From contig CAJUSM010000039.1 in NCBI GenBank assembly GCA_910588935.1, positions 17,561 to 26,345 of the forward strand: a stretch of DNA of 8,785 nt. Reading direction: 5' to 3'. Below the pieces are notes generated by a model. The model had not been told where the DNA came from. It saw nothing but the letters and a program-made list of their open reading frames with translations, and searched no databases. The stretch is from an uncultured Oscillospiraceae bacterium (GTDB taxonomy: Bacteria > Bacillota > Clostridia > Oscillospirales > Acutalibacteraceae). The position numbers were made by a program, and so were the translations under genes. Positions 1 through 5,130 of the stretch are shown here, in pieces (the stretch's first letter is position 1; each line of letters starts with the position of its first letter).

Positions 1-791
1 ATCCGTTCCTCAAAGTCCCCCCGGTATTTGGTTCCGGCTACCATGCCCGTGAGATCCAGAGCAACTAGCCGCTTGCTTTTTAAAATTTCCGGCACATCCC
101 CAGTGTGAATTTTTAGAGCTAAGCCTTCGGCAACAGCGGTTTTGCCTACACCGGGCTCGCCAATGAGTACAGGGTTATTCTTTGTACGGCGGGAAAGGAT
201 TTGGATTACTCGCTGGATCTCTTCTTGTCGTCCAATCACAGGGTCAATTTTACCTTGGGCAGCCATCTGGGTCAAATCCCGCCCGAACTGCTCTAAGGTT
301 TTGCCCCCCTTGCTGGGCGCTGTTTCGTTTTCAGCTGCTCCAGTAAAGGCTGCGCTGCTTACCATAGAGGAAAGCTCCCTTGCCACCCGATCTGGCTGGA
401 TCCCCATAATTTTCAGAAACCGCATGGCGTAACAGCTTTCATCTTGAAGAATGGCAATGAGGATATGCTCGGTACCTACATACTTATTGTTCATGCTGCT
501 GCCAGCCATAGAAGCTATTTGGAGAATCTGTTTTGTTCGGGGAGTAAAACTGTTAGGAGTCAGGCTGGTGAGCTGACCATAGCCAATGCGTTCCCGCAGC
601 AGCTTTTCATAGGCCTCGGCAGTAATGCCCAGCTTATTCAATAGAGTATAAGCCACGCCGCTGCCCTCTTTTAATAGCCCTAGCATGAGATGCTCGCTGC
701 CCACATAATCATGGCCCAGTTCTTGGGCAGACTCTAGGGCCAGATTCAGGGCGGCATTAGCCTTTTCTGTAAAACCATTGAATCTATACAT
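1..791 (-). CDS. clpC: ATP-dependent Clp protease ATP-binding subunit ClpC (N-terminal part, cut by window edge)
   Basis: AAA+ unfoldase that feeds substrates, including arginine-phosphorylated proteins, into the ClpP peptidase in the cytoplasm. The first 263 codons are visible and open to the left edge. Residues 1-145 carry the two Clp-N repeats (starting MYRFNGFTEKANAAL, second repeat near SFTPRTKQIL), followed by a Ser/Gly/Ala-rich linker (about 145-165). The first AAA+ module then begins with the conserved LEQFGRDLT and DPVIGR segments and a Walker A motif GEPGVGKT at 211-218. The Clp-N type, the linker and the position after mcsB identify ClpC rather than ClpB, ClpA or ClpE. The ATG at 791 is preceded by GAAAGGAAGG at good spacing. 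It lies 28 bp after mcsB and is the last visible gene of the ctsR operon. D2, the middle domain and the ClpP loop lie outside the window. Confidence 0.97.
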   Translation of the reverse strand, partial: MYRFNGFTEKANAALNLALESAQELGHDYVGSEHLMLGLLKEGSGVAYTLLNKLGITAEAYEKLLRERIGYGQLTSLTPNSFTPRTKQILQIASMAGSSMNNKYVGTEHILIAILQDESCYAMRFLKIMGIQPDRVARELSSMVSSAAFTGAAENETAPSKGGKTLEQFGRDLTQMAAQGKIDPVIGRQEEIQRVIQILSRRTKNNPVLIGEPGVGKTAVAEGLALKIHTGDVPEILKSKRLVALDLTGMVAGTKYRGDFEER

Positions 792-819
792 AAATATACC
801 TTCCTTTCGTTTGTATTGC

Positions 820-1860
820 TTATCCTTCCCGTAAAGCGGCACAGGATTCCCGAACCAGCTTTGCCCGGAGTTGGTCTCTCTGTTCTTGGTTGAGATTCTG
901 TTCCGTGCTGCTTGCCAGCGTGGCGGGCTGCACTCTTACACCTAGGCCGCTAAGCTCTCCCGGTTCCATGCCTTGGAGAGTTCCTTGGCAGACTCCTAAT
1001 CTGGCCAGGGAGAGCAGTTGGTCTGCTTCACTGCTTGAGAGCAGCCGGGCACTTTTCAGGGTACCGGCAGCCCTTGTAATTTTGTCTTGCCAAGCCAAGC
1101 TTTCTAGAAACTCGTGGCGGAGCTTTCTCTCCTCTTCTATGAGCTGGTTGGCAATGGCCGAGAGATTTTCAATGGCCTGCCCTTCGCTAAGGCCCAGCGT
1201 AATCTGGTTGGAAAGCTGGAACATATCACCTACAGCTCGGCTTCCTTCTCCAAAAGCTCCCCGTAAAGTGAGGCCTAACTTGGCTAGGTTCGCGGCGATT
1301 CTCGGCATAGCGCCACTTTCGTTAAGGCAGGGGAGATGGAGCATGAGAGAAGCTCGCATTCCTGTGCCAAGATTAGTAGGACATTGGGTCAAGTAGCCAA
1401 AATCTTTGTCAAAGGCAAAGTTGAGAGTTTCGCCTAATAAAGTGTCAATGCGGTCGGCGGTTTCGGCGGCTTCTTTTAAAGCTATGCCTTCTCGCAGTAC
1501 CTGGATGCGTATATGGTCCTCCTCATTAATCATAATGGAGAGGCTTTCATCTAAGGAGGCCAGGATGGCTTTACCCTGCCGATTGGAAAGAAACGCTGGA
1601 CTAACAAGTCTGCGTTCCAGCATAGAAGCAGCCGCTTGGTCTGTTAGCCCATCCATAGGCAAAAATTGAAACTCCTGAGAGATAACGCTGTTGCTGTTTA
1701 TCAAAGCTTCTTTAACCTGTTGGGCAATTTGTTCTTTTTGCTCCAGGCTGGCTCTGCTAGGAAACGGAAAATTACCCAGATTTCTGGCCAACCTTACTCG
1801 AGTGCTGCATGCCACATCTCCGCTGGGACCGGTTTTTTCGTACCATTTTAAGTTATCCAT
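820..1860 (-). CDS. mcsB: Protein-arginine kinase McsB
   Basis: ATP:guanido-phosphotransferase-fold kinase that phosphorylates arginines in proteins. Known targets in Bacillus are the CtsR DNA-binding wing and misfolded proteins, which are thereby marked for ClpCP. The 346 residues are close to the usual 350-360. Visible signatures are the ATP-site STRVRLARN near 19-27, NEEDH at 112-116 (catalytic acidic loop), and CPTNLGTGMRAS starting at C160, the conserved guanidino-kinase cysteine motif. Near the C-terminus, RDQLRA at 328-333 matches the RDxxRA motif described in McsB as an allosteric phosphoarginine sensor. The start overlaps the mcsA stop by 8 bp (ATGGATAA), with an AAAGGAG about 10 nt upstream inside mcsA, so translation is probably coupled. 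All catalytic landmarks look intact. Confidence 0.97.
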   Translation of the reverse strand: MDNLKWYEKTGPSGDVACSTRVRLARNLGNFPFPSRASLEQKEQIAQQVKEALINSNSVISQEFQFLPMDGLTDQAAASMLERRLVSPAFLSNRQGKAILASLDESLSIMINEEDHIRIQVLREGIALKEAAETADRIDTLLGETLNFAFDKDFGYLTQCPTNLGTGMRASLMLHLPCLNESGAMPRIAANLAKLGLTLRGAFGEGSRAVGDMFQLSNQITLGLSEGQAIENLSAIANQLIEEERKLRHEFLESLAWQDKITRAAGTLKSARLLSSSEADQLLSLARLGVCQGTLQGMEPGELSGLGVRVQPATLASSTEQNLNQEQRDQLRAKLVRESCAALREG

Positions 1861-2362
1861 TTTCTTCCATCTCCTTTATCTGGTCTCTCAATATGGCGGC
1901 CTCTTCAAAATTTTGGGTTTCAATTGCTCTTTTTAGCAACCGCTTTTTTTCATCAAGTGGGGACTCTTTTACTGTGGCTAACTGGCGGTTGGGATTGTTG
2001 ATCCGCAGAGCAGAGTTTCCTGGAGCTTTCCCTTTGTGAAAGGCTGCACCATGGATGCGCTGGATTACCGGTAGTAGCTGGTTACGAAAGGTTTTGTAGC
2101 ACTGTGCGCAGCCTATCTGTCCAGATTTGGATATCTCTTTAAAGCTTGCCCCGCAATTTGGGCAACGCTTGATCTCTTGAGAAGGCGTTTCTCCTAGCAA
2201 GCCTCCTAACAAACTGCTAAAACCGCCCCAATCGCTGAGCATATGATTGTATCCTTGTTTTTTGGCACATTCTGTGCATAGATGGGTTTCGCTAAGCTGT
2301 CCGTTTACCATAGATTTAATGTGAGTGGTCGCGGTCCTCAGGCCGCATGCTTGGCACAACAT
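1853..2362 (-). CDS. mcsA: McsA, zinc-binding activator of McsB
   Basis: Cytoplasmic adaptor and activator of the McsB kinase. The 169 residues contain four CxxC pairs: C3/C6, C29/C32, C67/C70 and C85/C88, giving two four-cysteine zinc sites as expected for McsA. A C-terminal UVR-type helical hairpin at about 136-169 (KKRLLKRAIETQNFEEAAILRD) is the segment found in McsA and UvrB/UvrC. The IQRIHGAAFHKGKAPG stretch at 100-115 is also characteristic. The start ATG at 2362 has a near-perfect AAGGAGG 7 nt upstream. It follows the lipoprotein gene by 21 bp and overlaps mcsB by 8 bp. Normally mcsA follows ctsR directly; here it does not. Confidence 0.95.
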   Translation of the reverse strand: MLCQACGLRTATTHIKSMVNGQLSETHLCTECAKKQGYNHMLSDWGGFSSLLGGLLGETPSQEIKRCPNCGASFKEISKSGQIGCAQCYKTFRNQLLPVIQRIHGAAFHKGKAPGNSALRINNPNRQLATVKESPLDEKKRLLKRAIETQNFEEAAILRDQIKEMEENG

Positions 2363-2383
2363 ATGAATTCCTCCTTAAAATCT

Positions 2384-3082
2384 TCATTCCTTGTTAGCTA
2401 TCCTTTTGTCTTTTTCATTCTGGATGTCCTCCAGATATTGCCGCAGATACTCAGCGTAGTCATCATAACTATACTCTCGCTCCCAGCTAATATTGTCTCC
2501 AGGCGGAGCAATGTAGAACCGAGCAAGATGCTCCTCACCATAAGCCATAAAATTTCCAGAAAAAGTGAAACTTAGATTTTCCTCGCAGCCAGTAGCCTCC
2601 TGAAACTTCTGGAACAGCAAATCAAAGCGCTCTTTGGTCCAATCTACCGCCTCTACCGCTTGTTGTAACCGTTGGGGATCCTCCAAGCTGCCAAAGGTAT
2701 AATGAAAATGACGGCTATAGTGGTTATAGTTTTCATATTCCCAAGAAAAGCCTAAGGCGGCCACCTGTTCCTCCAAATCGCTATAAAACCCCTGGTCAGT
2801 CAGCCATTCTTCTAAGTAATAGCTGATAATTTGAAAGTTCCCTTTGCTGCCAGGAGCAGTCCACGCAGGGAAGTCTGTACCATCAGAGGCGGAAACGTTG
2901 TGTACGGCGCCCTGTGTCTGACCGGTACAAGTAAATTCCATTTTTGGGTAGCGTTCTGCTAATTTTTCAAGCAAAGCCTGGTCCTGACTTTCATGAAAGC
3001 CTTTAAACACCAAACCGCCGCCGCGACAGCCACCTAAAAACAGGAGAAGGATAAACAGAAAGAATGCAATTCCTTTTTTCAA
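2384..3082 (-). CDS. Unrecognised lipoprotein inserted in the ctsR operon
   Basis: I do not recognise the family. The 232-residue product starts with MKKG, a hydrophobic stretch at 5-16 and a lipobox LGGC ending at C19, so it should be lipid-anchored on the outer face of the membrane after signal peptidase II cleavage. The mature part is acidic and aromatic-rich, with many Tyr, Trp and Phe, no obvious catalytic motif and one further cysteine in GCEEN. The start is TTG at 3082, overlapping the ctsR stop as TTGA. GGGAGG six bases upstream supports this start, and the signal peptide begins properly there. It is followed after 21 bp by mcsA. The position inside a tightly packed stress operon implies co-expression with CtsR, McsA, McsB and ClpC. 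A link to envelope or secretion stress would be inference only. Confidence 0.9.
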   Translation of the reverse strand: MKKGIAFFLFILLLFLGGCRGGGLVFKGFHESQDQALLEKLAERYPKMEFTCTGQTQGAVHNVSASDGTDFPAWTAPGSKGNFQIISYYLEEWLTDQGFYSDLEEQVAALGFSWEYENYNHYSRHFHYTFGSLEDPQRLQQAVEAVDWTKERFDLLFQKFQEATGCEENLSFTFSGNFMAYGEEHLARFYIAPPGDNISWEREYSYDDYAEYLRQYLEDIQNEKDKRIANKE

Positions 3083-3546
3083 GGCCTGCCTCCCAGAGTT
3101 CTGGTAACCAGCAGTAAATTCTTACAAATCATGGCTCGTACAGTGTCTCGCAACTCCTTAGGTACCGCGCTCAAGGACTTTTCGGATATAGCTGCCTGTA
3201 TCAGTTCTGTCGAAGTCTGGTCTAGAACGCCACTTTGTAGCATGTTGGCCAACATAGCCCGGGCGGTTGCGGCATCTAGAGTATCGCCGATTCCATTAAC
3301 CATATGCATAATCATATCGGCAGTAGATAGATGCAACCGGGTAATTCGGATAAAGCCCCCGCCTCCTCGGCGGCTTTCTACTAGATAACCTTGTTCTGGA
3401 GTAAACCGAGAGGTGATCACGTAGTTTATCTGGCTGGGAACACAGCCTAGAAGGCTGGCTAATTCATTCCGTTGGATCTCTGCAATGCCATTGGCTTGGT
3501 TCAACAGCTCTAGGATGTAGTTGGCAACACTATCGCTGATTCTCAT
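3079..3546 (-). CDS. ctsR: Transcriptional repressor CtsR
   Basis: Repressor of class III heat-shock genes, binding heptad direct repeats as a dimer. From the ATG at 3546 the product is 155 residues, the usual size. An N-terminal winged helix-turn-helix (residues 1-70) includes GCVPSQINYVITSRFTPEQGY at 34-54 and the glycine-rich wing ESRRGGGGFIRI at 57-68. The Arg before the glycines corresponds to the McsB-phosphorylated, DNA-contacting arginine in Bacillus. The C-terminal half is the dimerisation and ClpC/McsB interaction domain. The frame stays open up to a GTG at 3609, but that codon lies between the -35 and -10 boxes and the extra codons are the operator itself. ATG 3555 also reads in frame but abuts its GGGAG; ATG 3546 has GGGAG about 9 nt upstream and matches family N-termini (MRISDSVANYIL). 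The stop overlaps the next gene by 4 bp. Confidence 0.93.
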   Translation of the reverse strand: MRISDSVANYILELLNQANGIAEIQRNELASLLGCVPSQINYVITSRFTPEQGYLVESRRGGGGFIRITRLHLSTADMIMHMVNGIGDTLDAATARAMLANMLQSGVLDQTSTELIQAAISEKSLSAVPKELRDTVRAMICKNLLLVTRTLGGRP

Positions 3547-3568
3547 ATGGCTCATCTCCCAAAATAGT

Positions 3569-3598
3569 CTTTGACTTTCTTTGACTTTCTTTGACTTT
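3569..3598 (-). promoter_or_regulatory. CtsR operator, three tandem heptads
   Basis: On the minus strand there are three perfect head-to-tail copies of the 10-mer AAAGTCAAAG. This gives the heptad AGTCAAA three times at 10-bp spacing, fitting the CtsR consensus (A/G)GTCAAANAN(A/G)GTCAAA. The array begins directly after the -10 box, so bound CtsR would cover the transcription start and block initiation. The usual operator has two heptads; a third gives two overlapping dimer registers. Confidence 0.93.
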
Positions 3599-3627
3599 AG
3601 TTTACTCACTTTTCATCTTCTGGTCAA
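3599..3627 (-). promoter_or_regulatory. Sigma-A promoter of the ctsR operon
   Basis: Minus-strand -35 TTGACC (3622-3627), a 17-bp spacer and -10 TAAACT (3599-3604). Transcription would start within the first operator heptad around 3590-3594, leaving a leader of about 45 nt before the ctsR ATG. Confidence 0.8.
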
Positions 3628-3654
3628 GTTCAATTAAGTCCAAAAAAGAGAGTG

Positions 3655-3666
3655 AATTCCGGAATT
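3655..3666. repeat. 12-bp perfect palindrome in the divergent intergenic region
   Basis: AATTCCGGAATT is self-complementary over 12 bp. It is flanked by a direct repeat AGTGAAT (3651-3657 and 3667-3673). It lies about 28 bp upstream of the ctsR -35 box and about 125 bp upstream of the cysteine-rich microprotein gene. It could be a binding site for a dimeric regulator; no regulator is identified and chance is possible. Confidence 0.45.
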
Positions 3667-3732
3667 AGTGAATATAGCTGTGTTTTTCTTTAGATTTCTC
3701 TCGAATACTCCATTTTTAAAAATTCAGAAACA

Positions 3733-3763
3733 TTGTCACAGTTTTTTCCAGAGGGAATAGTAT
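3733..3763 (+). promoter_or_regulatory. Weak candidate promoter for the cysteine-rich microprotein
   Basis: TTGTCA at 3733-3738 has a good -35 shape. The best -10 is TAGTAT at 3758-3763 with a long 19-bp spacer, or AATAGT at 17 bp. Neither is strong, so a sporulation or other alternative sigma factor may be used instead. Confidence 0.3.
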
Positions 3764-3792
3764 GGGATGTAAACGAAAGGAGGCGTTACCAA

Positions 3793-3939
3793 ATGTGTAA
3801 CAACGGTTGTTCTTGGATCATCATCATCGTTCTGCTTCTGCTGTGCTGCGGTGGCTGCGGAGGTACCGGGTTCAGCGGCTGTGGCAACTGCAACGGCGGT
3901 TGCGGCAACGACTGTGGCTGCAACAATGGCTGCTGCTAA
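3793..3939 (+). CDS. 48-residue cysteine/glycine-rich membrane microprotein
   Basis: The peptide has three parts: a short head MCNNGCSW, a hydrophobic run IIIIVLLLL (9-17), and a tail made almost only of Cys, Gly and Asn. It contains 12 cysteines and 13 glycines in 48 residues (Cys at 2, 6, 18, 19, 22, 30, 33, 37, 41, 43, 47, 48). A single short membrane segment with a cysteine tail on one side is the likely arrangement. The frame extends upstream to 3733, but the ATG at 3793 has an excellent AAAGGAGG 9 nt before it and is the only start with such a site. A strong terminator follows 43 bp after the stop, so this is an independent gene, divergent from ctsR. Similar short high-cysteine proteins are annotated as hypothetical in Clostridia; function is unknown, with metal binding or a spore/envelope structural role as guesses. 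Confidence 0.85.
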   Translation: MCNNGCSWIIIIVLLLLCCGGCGGTGFSGCGNCNGGCGNDCGCNNGCC

Positions 3940-3982
3940 GTGAAGCTGCATGCGTTTGGCGAAGAGCCAGGCGCCAAAAAGG

Positions 3983-4025
3983 AAGGGTGCTGCCTTAGGG
4001 CAGCACCCTTTCTTTTTGTTTTTTC
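3983..4025 (+). terminator. Strong intrinsic terminator
   Basis: A 12-bp perfect stem (3983-3994 with 3999-4010, core GGGTGCTGCC / GGCAGCACCC) with a TTAG tetraloop is followed by a T-rich tail to 4025. It ends the cysteine-rich microprotein transcript. Confidence 0.95.
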
Positions 4026-4031
4026 TGGGGC

Positions 4032-4187
4032 TTGTTTGAAAATAGAGGAAATGACGAATTTCTGCCTAGAAGGGGTCCATTTCAAAGGAAAAAACCACAA
4101 GTCAATCATTCCCGATTGGCGAGGATTTTTGACGCGAAAAGAGGCTGCTTATGGGCCCAAAGACGGCTTTTTTGATTTTTCAAACAA
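4032..4187. repeat. 156-bp gene-free segment bounded by 11-bp inverted repeats
   Basis: TTGTTTGAAAA at 4032-4042 and its exact reverse complement TTTTCAAACAA at 4177-4187 bound a segment without a credible gene. Internally it has the palindrome TGGGCCCA (about 4152-4159) and A/T runs. It resembles the layout of a small intergenic repeat or MITE, but copy number cannot be judged here and 11 bp in AT-rich DNA may be chance. No transposase is nearby. Confidence 0.3.
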
Positions 4188-4218
4188 AACCTAAGTGAAA
4201 GGCAGAAAATTTTGGCTT

Positions 4219-4476
4219 TTAAACTGCGGCGGTCATCAGGGCTTCTTCTAAAGCTTTTGCTAGCTGATCTGGACAAGAGGTACCCTTTGAGCCGCAGCGA
4301 ATGCCCTTGCAGCGACTAAGGTATTCCTGAACCGTCATACCGGTTGCCAAAGCAGCAACGCCTTGAGTATTACCGTGGCATCCCCCGGTAAACTTTACGG
4401 ATTTGATTACATCGTTCTCTACCACAATATCAATTTGTCTGCTGCAAACGCCCTTTGGGGAGTAATGGATTTCCAT
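4219..4476 (-). CDS. TIGR03905-type TSCPD domain protein
   Basis: The 85-residue stand-alone TSCPD-domain protein is named for its C-terminal TSCPD motif, here residues 66-70. This domain also occurs at the C-terminus of B12-dependent ribonucleotide reductases (NrdJ); the stand-alone role is not established. Conserved features visible are the N-terminal GVCSRQID (C11), the GGCHGN loop (C33), then C56, C61 and C68. Five cysteines suggest metal binding or redox activity. The start ATG at 4476 has AAAGGAG about 10 nt upstream and its own promoter at 4509-4537. It is monocistronic as far as I can see; no convincing terminator follows on the minus strand. Confidence 0.9.
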   Translation of the reverse strand: MEIHYSPKGVCSRQIDIVVENDVIKSVKFTGGCHGNTQGVAALATGMTVQEYLSRCKGIRCGSKGTSCPDQLAKALEEALMTAAV

Positions 4477-4508
4477 ACAGATCGCACTCCTTTACAATTT
4501 GTGATCAT

Positions 4509-4537
4509 AATGTAGCAGATTTTCTTCTGTCTGTCAA
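4509..4537 (-). promoter_or_regulatory. Sigma-A promoter of the TSCPD gene
   Basis: Perfect -35 TTGACA (4532-4537), 17-bp spacer, -10 TACATT (4509-4514), all on the minus strand. The leader to the ATG at 4476 is about 25 nt. Confidence 0.85.
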
Positions 4538-4783
4538 GGGTTCCGTAAAAGGAAAGGCAAGCTCCTATTTCGAAAAATGAAAGGTTAAAGGGGAAAGAGT
4601 GTGTTTTAAATAGTAATATACTTGACCTTTATATGCGTATTAATCCAACAACAAACGGGTTAGCCATGCCCATAATGGTCATGACTTTTGTTAAGAAGAA
4701 TTATTCTAGAGTACATCACTGTGTTTTGCCATGCCAGACATTTTCACCATAGATCGAGTGTATGGTTAGAAGTTGGTATGGGG
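4538..4783. other. Gene-free intergenic stretch
   Basis: Between the TSCPD promoter and the end of the 80-residue gene I see no credible gene. It holds two small palindromes, GTCATGAC (4678-4685) and AGAATTATTCT (4697-4707), and a TTGACC on the plus strand (4622-4627) without a matching -10. No T-tailed hairpin is evident, so the end of the neighbouring minus-strand transcript is not located. Confidence 0.6.
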
Positions 4784-5026
4784 TTACTGGTTCCACGCTT
4801 CTTCCAACCAATTCTGGATCGCCTCTAAGCCTTTTTCGTTTAGAAGAAAACGCTTTTCTTCCTTTTCATTTGCCGCTTCAAAACACTTGTCGTTCCGCCA
4901 GTAATAGGCAACAAGTTCATCTTCTTCAGGCTTTACTCGATACCGTAATAGCTTTTTGCCTTCGCTACGACTGCCGGTAAAAGTGTTACCTTCTGTAAAA
5001 AATGTTAGTTTCTGCAGGTCAAACAT
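4784..5026 (-). CDS. Unrecognised 80-residue acidic protein
   Basis: I do not recognise this protein. It has no signal peptide or membrane segment and is rich in Glu and Lys, with one cysteine (C48). The first half reads like alternating beta strands (KLTFFTEGNTFTGSR, KKLLRYRVKPEEDELVAYYW). The second half is helical (LNEKGLEAIQNWLEEAWNQ), and the last 20 residues could form an amphipathic helix. The ATG at 5026 has GGAGG 6 nt upstream, which supports a real gene. It is divergent from the SleL-like gene with only about 100 bp between the starts; no clear sigma-A promoter for it is visible there. Confidence 0.75.
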   Translation of the reverse strand: MFDLQKLTFFTEGNTFTGSRSEGKKLLRYRVKPEEDELVAYYWRNDKCFEAANEKEEKRFLLNEKGLEAIQNWLEEAWNQ

Positions 5027-5060
5027 TGTGTTCCTCCGCTTCAGTTTTTTGTAAAGCTCT

Positions 5061-5107
5061 GGCAGTTTCCTACATATGATGTCTTGCGGCAGTTTCTCCT
5101 GCCGAAA
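5061..5107. repeat. Direct repeat plus hairpin between divergent genes
   Basis: GGCAGTTTC occurs at 5061-5069 and again at 5088-5096. The second copy is part of a hairpin CGGCAG (5087-5092) / CTGCCG (5099-5104) with a six-base loop, ending 11 nt before the GGAGG of the plus-strand gene. It could be a regulator site or an mRNA leader structure; no T-tract follows, so it is not a terminator. Confidence 0.4.
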
Positions 5108-5130
5108 TTCTCATATGGAGGCAAATACTC

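Noticed and set aside
142..644. Two plus-strand open frames at 142-432 and 444-644
   Set aside because: Both are antisense to clpC, whose translation is unambiguous across this region.
890..1396. 168-codon plus-strand open frame opposite mcsB, and similar frames at 1406-1669, 1666-1851 and 1691-1936
   Set aside because: They lie antisense to well-supported mcsB and mcsA, have no recognisable protein signature, and show the Ser/Arg-rich composition of shadow frames.
3736..3998. Alternative frames over the cysteine-rich gene (minus 3736-3951, plus 3807-3998)
   Set aside because: Low-complexity Ala/Val/Thr-rich or Arg/Leu-rich shadows of the Cys/Gly codons, without ribosome sites.
3940..4194. 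84-codon plus-strand open frame after the cysteine-rich gene
   Set aside because: It reads straight through the strong terminator at 3983-4025, has no ribosome site and has no family resemblance.
4635..4690. 17-codon minus-strand peptide frame (MTIMGMANPFVVGLIRI)
   Set aside because: Looks faintly like a small membrane subunit fragment, but it has no ribosome site and is too short to separate from chance.
5071..5080. CATATGAT-like sequence before the SleL-like gene as a sporulation sigma-E -10 box
   Set aside because: It matches only 6 of 8 positions of the -10, and no adequate -35 lies at the right distance, so I would not call a promoter.
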